Part shown: piece by piece, positions 16,407-25,170 of the stretch | Layout: every line of letters starts with the position of its first letter | Numbering within the stretch: position 1 is the first letter of the stretch | Source: Pseudohongiella sp040877505 | GTDB taxonomy: Bacteria; Pseudomonadota; Gammaproteobacteria; Pseudomonadales; Pseudohongiellaceae | NCBI RefSeq assembly: GCF_040877505.1 | Contig: NZ_JBBDNQ010000010.1 | Coordinates: 1-64,000 of the forward strand | DNA length: 64,000 nucleotides | Direction of reading: 5' to 3' | Position numbers and translations under genes: made by a program | Notes under the pieces: generated by a model | What the model saw: the letters and a program-made list of their open reading frames with translations, nothing else | Database searches by the model: none | Told to the model about the DNA's origin: nothing

Positions 16407-16436
16407 AAAAAAAAGCCCGGCGATTTAGGCCGGGCT
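16407..16436 (-). terminator. Rho-independent terminator after the ylqF-rapA-peptidase operon
   Basis: Stem AGCCCGGC (16414-16421) pairs with GCCGGGCT (16429-16436) around a 7-base loop. On the minus strand the stem is followed by a run of eight T (A run at 16407-16414). It faces the operon that ends at 16718. Confidence 0.85.
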
Positions 16437-16467
16437 CAGAGTCATACTACTATCAAGGGAGAGATAA

Positions 16468-16512
16468 ATGAAACAAAACCCACAATTTTGTCTGCAATCT
16501 ACCTACACTTAA
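16468..16512 (+). CDS. Mini-ORF of 14 codons, possibly a gene remnant
   Basis: ATG at 16468 follows AGGGAGAG at ideal spacing and reads MKQNPQFCLQSTYT before a stop. The ribosome site is much better than chance, but there is no downstream gene on the + strand that it could lead. It may be the surviving start of a deleted gene or a chance match. Confidence 0.25.
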   Translation: MKQNPQFCLQSTYT

Positions 16513-16652
16513 TCAGACTCACTGTTTGTTACGAAGTTCCCAAAATATTTAAAAATTTTTCGAAACTTGCAAAAAGCCGCTAATACCGTCTGTTTTCCCT
16601 TGCTGATAATCACCCATGCTCCGATTTTCCGTGCTGGCAAAGACGTGTGCGG

Positions 16653-16715
16653 AAAAAGTATTTCCTCCGTCCCCATTCTTTGCGGCTGGTCAAAAAGTAT
16701 TCCCTCCGTCCCCAT
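16653..16715. repeat. Dispersed repeat, copy 5: two right arms in tandem
   Basis: Right arms at 16653-16676 (AAAAAGTATTTCCTCCGTCC, one base different from the family) and 16692-16715, both in the same orientation and without left arms, so no hairpin forms. Four bases past the second arm the flanking TTCTTA provides the TAA stop codon (16718-16720) of the M16 peptidase. Confidence 0.85.
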
Positions 16716-16717
16716 TC

Positions 16718-19657
16718 TTATAAGGGTTTGACGTGCAGGCCGAGTTTGTCGGCGATGGCTTGTTGCTGGGTGTTGGAGACAACGCCGATGCTGGCGTTGG
16801 CGGGTTTCAGGTACTGGGCGCAGACGCGTTGCAGATCGGCGAGGGTGACCGCGAGTACGCCTTTACGGAAGGCCATGCGGGCTTCGCGGGTGCGGCCGAA
16901 CAGGGTGTTGTAGTAGTCCTGTTTGGCGGCGCCGGCCGGCGAAATCGATCGGTCCATGCTGCTGATCACGCCCAGAATGGCTTCTTCGACCAGGCGTTCA
17001 TGGTGCTCTTCGTGTAGCACCCAGTCGATGGCGGCGTCAAAGTCCTGCAGTGTTTCTGCCAGGCGCGGGTCGCGGTAGGAGAAGAAACGGAAAGAGGCTG
17101 AGCCACCGTCCTGATCGGCGCTGGCGCCGTAGGCACCGCCCTGTTCCCTAATCGTGCGGTGCAGGAAGGCATTGCGCATGAAACCGCCCAGTACCGACAG
17201 CGCCGGGTGATCGGGATGCCCGCCCGGTACCGTAGGGTAGGCTTTGGCGCAGAAGTGCACCTGGGTATTGGTGGTCCACAGTTCCTTCACGCTCTGACGT
17301 GTTGATGGCAACTGCAGGGGCTGCGCCGTCGCAGACACGGCCGGTGCCTTGGCCCAGGCGGCTTCCAGTGTGGCCAGCAGGGTGTCGCGATGCTGTTCCT
17401 CGCCCACCATCAGGAAACGGCGCGGCGCCACGATGATCTGCTGATGAATGCGCGATAATTTATCCAGCAGAGCCGCCAGATGCTCTGGGTCTTTCAGGTC
17501 GCGGGCCAGTGTTTTCAGGGTTTTGATGCCCTGCAGGCCAGAGAACTGATGACTGAGATGGGCAGTGGGGCTCATGCCGCTGGATGCCAGGTTGACCGCC
17601 AGCACGTGGCCGCGGCCGGTGACACTGCTTTGCTGGCGTGCGGCAATCTGCTCAAGCAGCTCGTGGATGCGCTTGCCTTCATCAAAGCGAACGTTAAAGA
17701 AGGTGTCATACAGCAGCTCGGTCATCTGTGCCTGTTTGGCAGTCAGCGCTTTGCTCGACATCACCAGGATGGCCTTGCTTTGCTGCTCATCCTGCGCCGT
17801 TGCCCGCACGCTGGCGTAGCAGTTGATGCCGCCGCATACGGCCGCCTGCCAGGCCTGCACTTCGGCATAGGATTTATCACCCACACCCAGTTCGGCCAGG
17901 CAACTGGTGTACCACGGCAGTACCGCCAGCAGATCCTCATCCAGGTTCGGCAGATCGACGATCACCTGCTGATAACAAATACCATTGGTGCCTTGCGCGT
18001 ACCAGCTCAGCGGCGCCCCGGCACACTGCAATTGTTCGGAATGAATCACCGGCAGCTCGGCCGGCACATCGTCCAGGCCGATTTTGGGCAGCACATCGGG
18101 GTCGTCTTCCTGCACCTGACGCTTGGCCAGACGCTGGTTCTGATCGATGATGCGGGCTTTGTCGTCGTCGCTCAGGCTGGCCTTGATCGCCTGCAAACGT
18201 GCCATTTCGGCCTCGGCTTCACGTCGCGCAATCTCGGTGTCCGGCGTCAGCGTCAGCACCACCTGATGCGGGTTGTTGAGGATCAGGTCGCGGATCAGGC
18301 CGGGAATGAAGTCCGGGTTTTTGATGTCTTCGCGCAGCTGCACCAGCACCGGTTCAATGTCCAGCAGCTTGATCGGGTCGCCACGGTGCACGGCCGTAGA
18401 CAGACCGGCCATCATCAATTGCAGACCGTAAGGATGGCTGTCACCGGCGATTTCCCGCTGATGCAGCTCCAGCTGATGCAGGGCGGCTTCCACCTGGTCA
18501 GGATCGATGCCCTCGTCAGCCACCCGTTTCAGGGTATCCAGCACCATCTGCTCGACCTGGTTGGCGGCATCGGGTGCACAACCTTCCAGACCACACAGGA
18601 AACTCATTTCCCGGTTGCTGTCTTCCAGCCCGCAGAGGGGCGAGGGTGATTTACCCAGATCCGTGGTTTCCAGAGCTTCCAGCAGCGGGCTGGCACTGTT
18701 GTCCAGTAATACCGCGCTCAGCAACTGCGCCTTGAACAGGGCCTCCAGATCCGTGCTTTTGCCCAGCAGCCAGGCCAGTACCACGTGAGTTTTGTCTTCC
18801 ACCCCATCGGCGGCGTCCACCGAGTAGCTTTCCTGTACTCTGACCGGCGCCAGATACCGTTTTTCATCTTTGGCGCTGAGGTGAATGTCCAGTTTGTCGA
18901 AGCGTTTCAGGGCCAGCTCTTCAAACTTGGCCTGGTGCTCGTGCGCGGGGATGTCGCCATAGGTCATGAAGATGGCGTTACTGGGGTGGTAATGGGTCTG
19001 ATAAAACGCTTTCAGATCATCGTAACTCAGATCCGGAATATGCGAAGGCTCACCGCCACTGTTGTAGTGGTAGGTGGAGGTCGGGAACAGGTAGCTGCTC
19101 ATGCTCTGCCACAATCGTGCGGTGGCCGAACTCATGGCGCCTTTCATTTCGTTGTAGACCACGCCTTTGTAGGTCAGATCGCTGTCAGCGTTGTCGTCTT
19201 CAACAAAGGCCAGGCGATGCCCTTCCTGGGCAAAGTCCAGTTCATCAAGATTGGAGAAAAATACAGCATCCATATAGACTTGCAGAAGATTATCAAAGTC
19301 TTTTCTGTTCTTGCTGGCAAAGGGATAAGCCGTGCAATCGCTGCTGGTAAAGGCGTTCATGAAGGTGTTGAGCGAGCGCCGGATCATCATGAAAAACGGG
19401 TCACGAACCGGGTAGCGCTGGCTGCCGCAAAGGGCGGTGTGTTCCAGGATATGGGCGACGCCGTTGGAGTTCATGGGCAGGGTGCGCAGGGCGACCAGAA
19501 ACACGTTCTCCGGATTGTCGGCGGCCAGATGGTAGTGGCGGGCGCCGGTTCGCTCATGTTCGAATTCGTGCATGTCCAGCTGCAGCGAGGGGATGCTCTG
19601 GCTGCGCAGCCATTTGAACGAGGCGTGACTCCAGGTGGGCGTTTGGCTCATATTCAT
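16718..19657 (-). CDS. M16 family metallopeptidase, PreP/Cym1-like
   Basis: A 979-residue zinc peptidase of the M16C (presequence protease) class, a clamshell enzyme that degrades short unstructured peptides. The inverted zinc motif HILEH is at 69-73, with the family stretch TALCGS following and the distal acidic motif VVYNEMKG near 170. Four alpha/beta domains are expected from the length (about 970-1000 in the family). No signal peptide is seen. I start it at 19657, where the ATG overlaps the rapA stop as ATGA. A longer frame to 19720 lies wholly inside rapA; ATG 19651 is also possible. It is the last gene of ylqF-rapA-peptidase and ends at a terminator about 280 bases downstream. Confidence 0.9.
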   Translation of the reverse strand: MNMSQTPTWSHASFKWLRSQSIPSLQLDMHEFEHERTGARHYHLAADNPENVFLVALRTLPMNSNGVAHILEHTALCGSQRYPVRDPFFMMIRRSLNTFMNAFTSSDCTAYPFASKNRKDFDNLLQVYMDAVFFSNLDELDFAQEGHRLAFVEDDNADSDLTYKGVVYNEMKGAMSSATARLWQSMSSYLFPTSTYHYNSGGEPSHIPDLSYDDLKAFYQTHYHPSNAIFMTYGDIPAHEHQAKFEELALKRFDKLDIHLSAKDEKRYLAPVRVQESYSVDAADGVEDKTHVVLAWLLGKSTDLEALFKAQLLSAVLLDNSASPLLEALETTDLGKSPSPLCGLEDSNREMSFLCGLEGCAPDAANQVEQMVLDTLKRVADEGIDPDQVEAALHQLELHQREIAGDSHPYGLQLMMAGLSTAVHRGDPIKLLDIEPVLVQLREDIKNPDFIPGLIRDLILNNPHQVVLTLTPDTEIARREAEAEMARLQAIKASLSDDDKARIIDQNQRLAKRQVQEDDPDVLPKIGLDDVPAELPVIHSEQLQCAGAPLSWYAQGTNGICYQQVIVDLPNLDEDLLAVLPWYTSCLAELGVGDKSYAEVQAWQAAVCGGINCYASVRATAQDEQQSKAILVMSSKALTAKQAQMTELLYDTFFNVRFDEGKRIHELLEQIAARQQSSVTGRGHVLAVNLASSGMSPTAHLSHQFSGLQGIKTLKTLARDLKDPEHLAALLDKLSRIHQQIIVAPRRFLMVGEEQHRDTLLATLEAAWAKAPAVSATAQPLQLPSTRQSVKELWTTNTQVHFCAKAYPTVPGGHPDHPALSVLGGFMRNAFLHRTIREQGGAYGASADQDGGSASFRFFSYRDPRLAETLQDFDAAIDWVLHEEHHERLVEEAILGVISSMDRSISPAGAAKQDYYNTLFGRTREARMAFRKGVLAVTLADLQRVCAQYLKPANASIGVVSNTQQQAIADKLGLHVKPL

Positions 19658-22497
19658 TCCTGTTTCGGGTTGAGGATCAGGTGTATCGCGACCAGTTCGG
19701 CCTCGGCTTTGCCCAGGCATTGGTGCAGGGCCAGCGTCTGTTCTTTCAGGTAGTCTATCTCTTCCTGTCGGATATTGGGATTGTTCTGCTTTAATGCAAG
19801 CAGGCGTTTGATTTCACCGGTCTGGCTGGCGAGCATGCGCTGGCTGGCCTGGTCGATGGCCTGCTGGCATTGTTTGGCGGCCTGCAGGTTGGCATGGCTG
19901 AGCATGTTCTGCAGGGTTTTCTGATGCTCCTGCATGAACTCGCGGGTGGCGGCCTTGTTGGGGTAGCGCAGGGCGTCAGCAAAGTCGGGTTTCAGGGTCA
20001 GCAGGGCGGCGTCATCGCGCTGATTGAGAGCCACCGTCAGGGTCATGCTGGTGGCGGGCAGGTATTTCGCCAGTTGCAGATGGGCCGGGGCGCTGACCTT
20101 GACGCGGTACAGGCACTGGGCGACCAATGGCGATCGGGGCGCTGGCCAGCCGCTGTCGTCCACATAGACGCTGACCGCTGCCTTGCCCTGATGCGTGTCG
20201 ATGACCAGATCCACGGCGCCGGTGATCATGGGGTGTTGCCAGCTCAGGAACACACGGTCTTCCCGGCTCAGCGCCTGGCTGCGCTGGAAGCAGGCTTCAA
20301 ACCCTTCGTCGGGCAGGCCGGGGAAAACCGGCAGCAGCATGTCTTCGCCGGGAATAATGCTGACGCTGCCATCGCTGTTCTGGTCATAGAATACGCTGTA
20401 GCTGTCCAGCACACTGAGCAACCAGTCTTGCGGTGAGCAGTCCTTCTCAAAGCGGCGGATGTTGCTGACCAGCTCGTTGGCACGCTCGGCGTTGAAGGAG
20501 TTCAGCTCCAGCAGCTGGTCGCGGCCCTGTTCCAGTTCCTGCTGCAGTTCTGTGTTTTGCTGCGCGGCGTCCGCCAGGAAGCTCTTGAAGGCAGGGCTGT
20601 CCGGCTCGGCAGCGTCCAGGTGTTGTTGCAACTGCGGCTGCAGATTCTGGTAGAGCCGGAAGGCGGCGCGGGACACCTGTTCAAAGGCGTTGAGTGCTTC
20701 GTGGTACCAGCGGAACAGCACTTCCTGACGCGTGCCTTGCACATAGGGTACGTGGATGTTGATGTCATGCTGCTGGCCGATGCGATCCAGGCGGCCGATG
20801 CGCTGCTCGAGAAGATCGGGATTGGTGGGCAGGTCGAACAGCACCAGGTGGCGGCAGAACTGGAAGTTGCGGCCTTCGCTGCCGATTTCCGAGCACACCA
20901 GGATGCGTGCGGCGCTGGTTTGATTGTCAGCATCGTTTGCATTGTTGAACGTGGTGACATCACCGGCAAAGTAGGCGGCGGCGCGGTCGCGCTCCAGCAG
21001 GCTCATGTGGCGGTGGAAAACGCTGCTGCGGATGCCGACACGCAGGCGCAGGTGTTTTTCCAGGGCGATGGCCATGGCGTCGTGTGCGCAGATCAGCAGG
21101 ACTTTGCCGTCATGGTTTTCCTCCAGCCACTGCACCAGCCACTGCACGCGCGGATCGCTGCTCAGGCTGCCGTCTGCGTCGTCAGGTTCACTTGCGCTTG
21201 TGGTGGATTTGCTCGCGCCCGCGGCGGCCTGGTTGGAAAGGCTGGCTTGGTTGGAAAGCGGCCATGGGTGCAGCTTGCGCGCCGGGAATCCGGTCAGCCC
21301 GCGCCGGGTGTTGCGGAACAGAATTCGACCGGTGCCATGCTGGTCCAGAAGCTCGCGTACTTTCGCGCTATTCTTGTCCAAATCACTGATTTTACTTGCA
21401 ATGCTTTGGTAATGTGTTTGCTCACTGACGAACTGCTCGTAATCGTTGAAGCGGGCCGGGTCGAGCAGGCGCAACAGGGCAAAATGATTCCTGTGGCCCA
21501 GCTGCTCCGGGGTGGCGGTGAGCAGTAACAGACCTTTGCTGGCCGCTGCCAGGCGGCTCAGCGCGAGGTAGGCGGGGTCGGATGCCTGCTCGGCGCCCAG
21601 CTCAACATGGTGTGCCTCGTCGACGATGCACAGATCCCAGCCGGCGTTTTCCGCCTGACTGACCAGCTCGGGTTTGTTGGTGAACAGGGAGATCGGGCAC
21701 AGCGCCAACTGGGTGCTGCTGAACGGATCGCTTTCTCCGCTTTCAGTGAGCGCTTCGCAGCGTTCGGCGTCGAGCACGGTGAAGAGCAGGTTAAAGCGGC
21801 GCAGCATTTCCACCAGCCATTGGTGCAGCAGAGGCTCAGGCACAATGACAAGCACTCGCCGACACAGGCCGCTGACCAGTTGCTGCTGCAGAATCAGACC
21901 GGCTTCGATGGTTTTGCCCAGGCCCACTTCGTCGGCCAGCATCACCCGCGGTGCGTAACGGCGGGCAACTTCATCGGCAATATAAAGCTGGTGCGGAATC
22001 AGTTCTGCGCGCGCGCTGCACAGGCCCATCAGGCCGCTGGCTTCGGCTTTGCCGAGCAGTGCCAGACTTTGTTGTTTGAGGCGGAACCAGTGCGCCGGAT
22101 CAAACTGACCGGACATCAGGCGATCCAGTGGCCGGTTCATGCTCAGGTTGTCAGGCAATAGCGCTTCGGGCAGCGGTTTGATGTCGCCTTCGGGCATCCT
22201 GATCAGATAATTGACGGTGCCGGCATCGGTGATATCAATGTTGGTGATTTCTACCTTGACCTCGCCCAGTTGCAGCGGGTCGCCGACATTGAGCAGCAGG
22301 CGGCTGAGCGGGGCGCTGTCGCGGGCGTAACGGCGGGATTCATCCACTGCGCTGAAATCAAGGGTGACGGTACGGTGGTCGGTTTCGGTGACCATGCCCA
22401 GACCCAGATCGGGTTCGGTGTCGCTTATCCAGCGCTGGCCGGGGGCGAATTCTTTGAGCTTGTTCGTTTGTGTCATGTGCTTGTTCGTTTGATTCAT
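19654..22497 (-). CDS. rapA: RNA polymerase-associated ATPase RapA
   Basis: A 947-residue SWI2/SNF2 ATPase that binds RNA polymerase and helps recycle it after termination or stalling. The N-terminal Tudor-like RNAP-binding region starts FAPGQRWISDTEPDLGLG (about 17-34). Walker A is DEVGLGKT at 189-196 and the DEAH box at 293-296. The helicase motif VI region EQRIGRLDRIGQQHDINIHV follows in the second lobe. The length compares with 968 in E. coli. The ATG at 22497 overlaps the ylqF stop by four bases. Here rapA is co-transcribed with a ribosome-assembly GTPase and a peptidase, unlike its location in E. coli. Confidence 0.95.
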   Translation of the reverse strand: MNQTNKHMTQTNKLKEFAPGQRWISDTEPDLGLGMVTETDHRTVTLDFSAVDESRRYARDSAPLSRLLLNVGDPLQLGEVKVEITNIDITDAGTVNYLIRMPEGDIKPLPEALLPDNLSMNRPLDRLMSGQFDPAHWFRLKQQSLALLGKAEASGLMGLCSARAELIPHQLYIADEVARRYAPRVMLADEVGLGKTIEAGLILQQQLVSGLCRRVLVIVPEPLLHQWLVEMLRRFNLLFTVLDAERCEALTESGESDPFSSTQLALCPISLFTNKPELVSQAENAGWDLCIVDEAHHVELGAEQASDPAYLALSRLAAASKGLLLLTATPEQLGHRNHFALLRLLDPARFNDYEQFVSEQTHYQSIASKISDLDKNSAKVRELLDQHGTGRILFRNTRRGLTGFPARKLHPWPLSNQASLSNQAAAGASKSTTSASEPDDADGSLSSDPRVQWLVQWLEENHDGKVLLICAHDAMAIALEKHLRLRVGIRSSVFHRHMSLLERDRAAAYFAGDVTTFNNANDADNQTSAARILVCSEIGSEGRNFQFCRHLVLFDLPTNPDLLEQRIGRLDRIGQQHDINIHVPYVQGTRQEVLFRWYHEALNAFEQVSRAAFRLYQNLQPQLQQHLDAAEPDSPAFKSFLADAAQQNTELQQELEQGRDQLLELNSFNAERANELVSNIRRFEKDCSPQDWLLSVLDSYSVFYDQNSDGSVSIIPGEDMLLPVFPGLPDEGFEACFQRSQALSREDRVFLSWQHPMITGAVDLVIDTHQGKAAVSVYVDDSGWPAPRSPLVAQCLYRVKVSAPAHLQLAKYLPATSMTLTVALNQRDDAALLTLKPDFADALRYPNKAATREFMQEHQKTLQNMLSHANLQAAKQCQQAIDQASQRMLASQTGEIKRLLALKQNNPNIRQEEIDYLKEQTLALHQCLGKAEAELVAIHLILNPKQE

Positions 22498-23396
22498 GTA
22501 CTGGGCGGTGCTTCTTTTAAGGGTTCGTTTGCGCTGTCGGGGGTGTCCGCTTTAGTTGGATGCTCGATGGGCGGGGGTGCCTGTTCCAGTGTCAGGCGGC
22601 CCAGTTTGCCTTCGCGGTAATCGTGCAACAGGATTTCGGACACCTTGTGCCAGTCGACACCGCCGTAGCGGCCGCGGCAACCGCGTTTGCCAGCCAGTTC
22701 GGTCATGAACTGTTCGGCGTCTTCGGGCAGTGTGTCCATGCCGTAGCGGTTCTTGAGAGAATCGGGGAAATCGCGCAGCAGGAACTCGGCGGCGTAAAAG
22801 GCAACATCTTCGAACACGATGGCGGTGTTGCGGATGGCGCCGGCGCAGGCCAGTCGGTGGGCGGCGTCCTGATCTTCCAGTTTGGGCCAGAGCACGCCGG
22901 GGGTATCAAACAGATACCACAGGTCGTTAAGCTTGATGCGCTGCTGGGCCTTGGTGACGGCGGGTTCATTGCCGGTTTTGGCCAGTTTGCGGCCGGCGAT
23001 CTGGTTCATCAACGTGGACTTGCCGACGTTGGGGATGCCACAGATGACGGCGTGATATTTGCGCTGTTCCTGCCCGACCAGGCGCTGGCACTGCCACAGC
23101 AGGTTCTCGACGCTGAGCAGCTGGTCTTTGCCGTTGATCAGCGCGGCGCTGCCGGGTTTGCTGTTGAAGTAGTTGATCCAGGCCGCGGTGGCCCTGGGGT
23201 CGGCCAGGTCGGCTTTGTTGAGCACGTGCACACAGGGTTTGTGGTGTTTGCTGCGCATGTTCTCCAGCATGGGATTTGCGCTGGCGGCAGGCATGCGGGC
23301 ATCCAGCACTTCGATGACCACATCGATTTGCTGCATGAGTTTGGCCAACTCCTTGTTGGCCTTGAACATGTGTCCGGGGTACCAGTTGATTTTCAT
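22494..23396 (-). CDS. ylqF: Ribosome biogenesis GTPase YlqF/RbgA
   Basis: A 300-residue circularly permuted GTPase of large-subunit assembly. The permuted motif order is visible: G4 NKAD at 60-63, then G1 GIPNVGKS at 120-127, then G3 DTPG at 164-167. The C-terminal ANTAR-like RNA-binding region follows, ending in a Pro/Glu-rich tail. The start MKINWYPGHM is the canonical opening, with AAGGA 8-9 bases upstream. A longer open frame to 23450 has no family support. First gene of the operon with rapA and the M16 peptidase. Confidence 0.95.
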   Translation of the reverse strand: MKINWYPGHMFKANKELAKLMQQIDVVIEVLDARMPAASANPMLENMRSKHHKPCVHVLNKADLADPRATAAWINYFNSKPGSAALINGKDQLLSVENLLWQCQRLVGQEQRKYHAVICGIPNVGKSTLMNQIAGRKLAKTGNEPAVTKAQQRIKLNDLWYLFDTPGVLWPKLEDQDAAHRLACAGAIRNTAIVFEDVAFYAAEFLLRDFPDSLKNRYGMDTLPEDAEQFMTELAGKRGCRGRYGGVDWHKVSEILLHDYREGKLGRLTLEQAPPPIEHPTKADTPDSANEPLKEAPPST

Positions 23397-23475
23397 GGGC
23401 TTGCGTCCTTCATGGGCGCGCATCATAGCACGGCAGCGCCTTGGCAGCATGACCGGTGTGTTACCATTCCCGAAT

Positions 23476-23598
23476 ATGGGGACGGAGGGAATACTTTCGG
23501 ATCGGATTATGGGGACGGAGGGAATACTTTTTAACCAATATTGGTTAAAAAGTATTCCCTCNNNNNNNNNNAAAAACCCCCCCCCCCGCAGTCCCCAT
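23476..23598. repeat. Dispersed repeat, copy 6: half copy plus a full palindrome broken by an assembly gap
   Basis: A left arm alone at 23476-23497 is followed by a full unit: left arm 23509-23532, centre AACCAATATTGGTT (23533-23546), right arm from 23547. The right arm is interrupted by Ns at 23562-23571 and a doubtful poly-A/poly-C stretch, and its last bases GTCCCCAT reappear at 23591-23598. The centre matches copy 7 exactly. Confidence 0.85.
23562..23590. other. Assembly gap and low-complexity artefact
   Basis: Ten Ns (23562-23571) followed by AAAAA and a run of C, exactly where the right arm of a perfect palindrome should continue with CGTCCCC. The poly-C is most likely a sequencing or gap-filling artefact caused by the strong hairpin. 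Confidence 0.9.
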
Positions 23599-23639
23599 AA
23601 TCACCTCCGAATTTACATGAATCAGTTTGCAGGAGCCGC

Positions 23640-23954
23640 ATGACGATGGCCACTATGCATGAACGAATCAACAACAAGCTGTCGGCGGATATCAAGCCGA
23701 CACATTATGAGATTATTAACGAAAGCCATATGCACAGCGGGCCGGCCACGGAATCCCATTTCAAGCTGATTGTGGTGGCGGATTGTTTTGCAGACCTCAA
23801 TGCGGTCAAGCGTCATCAAAAGCTCTATGGCCTGCTTGCCGATGAACTGCGTGACGGTGTGCATGCGCTGGCGCTGCATCCCTATACACCGGCAGAGTGG
23901 GCGGTGAATCAGCAGGGTGCGCCGGCATCGCCGAACTGCCGTGGAGGCGAGTAA
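23640..23954 (+). CDS. bolA: BolA family protein
   Basis: A 104-residue BolA-like protein. These partner with monothiol glutaredoxins in iron-sulfur cluster handling, and some also act as regulators of envelope and stress genes. The family core is visible: HERINNKL at the start, NESHMHSGPATESHFKLIVV (about residues 27-46), then RHQKLYGLL and the conserved HALALHPYTPAEW. The invariant His residues lie in the SHxH and later LHPYTP segments. AGGAG precedes the ATG by only 4 bases, so the ATG at 23646 is a possible start. The short tail beyond TPAEW varies in the family. Single gene, adjacent to the assembly gap. Confidence 0.9.
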   Translation: MTMATMHERINNKLSADIKPTHYEIINESHMHSGPATESHFKLIVVADCFADLNAVKRHQKLYGLLADELRDGVHALALHPYTPAEWAVNQQGAPASPNCRGGE

Positions 23955-24226
23955 CTGCAGCTACGATATCTGGTGGCCTGCTGTTTCAAAAAGCGCTATA
24001 TCTGGGATGCTGTCGGCAAAAATGGGGCGTAAAAGGCGTGAATTTCTTGCCAGCGGGTGCATTATCCGTTAAGGTGCCGCCCACTACAGTGCAGTGACTC
24101 AGTTGCCATGACGGGCAGCAGAGCCCTGCGGAATAAGTTATAACGTTGATACGTCTGGATAAGAGTAAAACAATAATCATCGACCCTTAGCTTTAATTTG
24201 ACGTTAATACCAGAGGCCAGGACTAG

Positions 24227-25066
24227 ATGCTTGATTTACTCCGACACCCGAGATTACCCGCGCTAGTGCGCGTCGGAACGATTGCTGCCGCAGCTATCTT
24301 CACCCTGACTGCTTTTGCGCAGTATCATCAGACCGCAGTCATCACGCATGAACTGGTGCTGCAACCCCAGCCGCAACCGGTAACATCCGATGTTGTTATG
24401 CTGCTACCCGATTTCGAAGCCGTGGCTGACACGGATAAGCGGAAAGAGGCTTTTTTTGCCTTCCTGCACGCCCATATCGAAGAAGAGAACGAGCGTGTGC
24501 GCCAGACCCGGTCGCGACTGCTGCCGCTGGCTGAGATCGTGGCGGCGGGCGAGCCTCTGAGCGCGGTGGAACAAGCGGAGCTCGATGACATCGTGGCGCA
24601 GTATAAACTTGCTGACACTGCCATGTCCGATCGCGCCCTGATGGCGGAGTTGTTGCGCCGCGTCGATATCGTGCCGATGTCACTGGTCATGGCGCAGGCC
24701 GCCAACGAATCAGCCTGGGGCACGTCACGTTTTGCCCGCGAGGGCAACAACATCTTTGGTCAGTGGTGCTTTGACGAAGGCTGCGGCCTGGTCCCGGAGC
24801 GCCGCCGCAGCGATGCCAGCCATGAAGTGCGCAGCTTTGGTTCGGTGCAGGGCTCGGTGCGCGCTTATCTGCGTAACCTCAATACCCATGCCAGCTATGC
24901 CGAGATGCGCGACATGCGCGCCGACATGCGGGCACAGGGCCGTCCACTGGATTCCATGGTGCTGGCCCGTGGCCTGACGCAGTACTCCGCACGTGGCATG
25001 GCTTACGTCAGTGAGCTGCAGGACATTATCCGCGTCAACCGCCTGCACGCCTTCGATCGATCGTAG
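24227..25066 (+). CDS. bax: Bax-like glucosaminidase (GH73 family)
   Basis: A 279-residue envelope protein. A hydrophobic segment at about 12-31 should act as a signal anchor, placing the rest in the periplasm. A Glu/Arg-rich helical linker (about 65-105) leads to a C-terminal N-acetylglucosaminidase domain (about 130-275). Its likely catalytic glutamate is E161 in AQAANESAWGTSRFA; GNNIFGQW follows as in the Bax/FlgJ glucosaminidase group. It probably cleaves peptidoglycan glycan strands. E. coli Bax has 274 residues. No ribosome site of full strength is visible (GGCCAGGAC, 24210-24221 region). Its TAG stop abuts the 76-bp palindrome at 25066. Confidence 0.85.
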   Translation: MLDLLRHPRLPALVRVGTIAAAAIFTLTAFAQYHQTAVITHELVLQPQPQPVTSDVVMLLPDFEAVADTDKRKEAFFAFLHAHIEEENERVRQTRSRLLPLAEIVAAGEPLSAVEQAELDDIVAQYKLADTAMSDRALMAELLRRVDIVPMSLVMAQAANESAWGTSRFAREGNNIFGQWCFDEGCGLVPERRRSDASHEVRSFGSVQGSVRAYLRNLNTHASYAEMRDMRADMRAQGRPLDSMVLARGLTQYSARGMAYVSELQDIIRVNRLHAFDRS

Positions 25067-25141
25067 GAAAGAATGGGGACGGAGGGAATACTTTTTAACC
25101 AATATTGGTTAAAAAGTATTCCCTCCGTCCCCATTCTTTCC
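25066..25141. repeat. Dispersed palindromic repeat, copy 7: perfect 76-bp palindrome
   Basis: The whole stretch is its own reverse complement, with the axis between 25103 and 25104 in the centre AACCAATATTGGTT. The arms include the family core (25073-25096) plus outer AAAGA/TCTTT. A loose fragment CTCCGTCCCC follows at 25141-25150. It starts on the last base of the bax stop codon and lies between two convergent genes. Confidence 0.95.
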
Positions 25142-25170
25142 TCCGTCCCCTTAACTCTCCCCTCAACTCT

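Larger units (their letters stand above)
16325..16717. other. Intergenic region with terminator, mini-ORF and two half repeats
   Basis: This stretch lies between the small protein gene and the M16 peptidase stop. It contains the terminator at 16407-16436, a 14-codon + strand mini-ORF at 16468-16512 with a good GGGAGAG ribosome site, an AT-rich stretch around 16540-16560, and two right-arm half copies of the dispersed repeat (16653-16676, 16692-16715). Confidence 0.7.

Noticed and set aside
17480..18649. 389-codon + strand frame
   Set aside because: Lies fully within the M16 peptidase, whose zinc motif and operon overlap are convincing; composition is that of an antisense shadow.
20557..21528. 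323-codon + strand frame
   Set aside because: Antisense to rapA, which has all helicase motifs.
22560..23534. 324-codon + strand frame
   Set aside because: Antisense to ylqF and running into a repeat.
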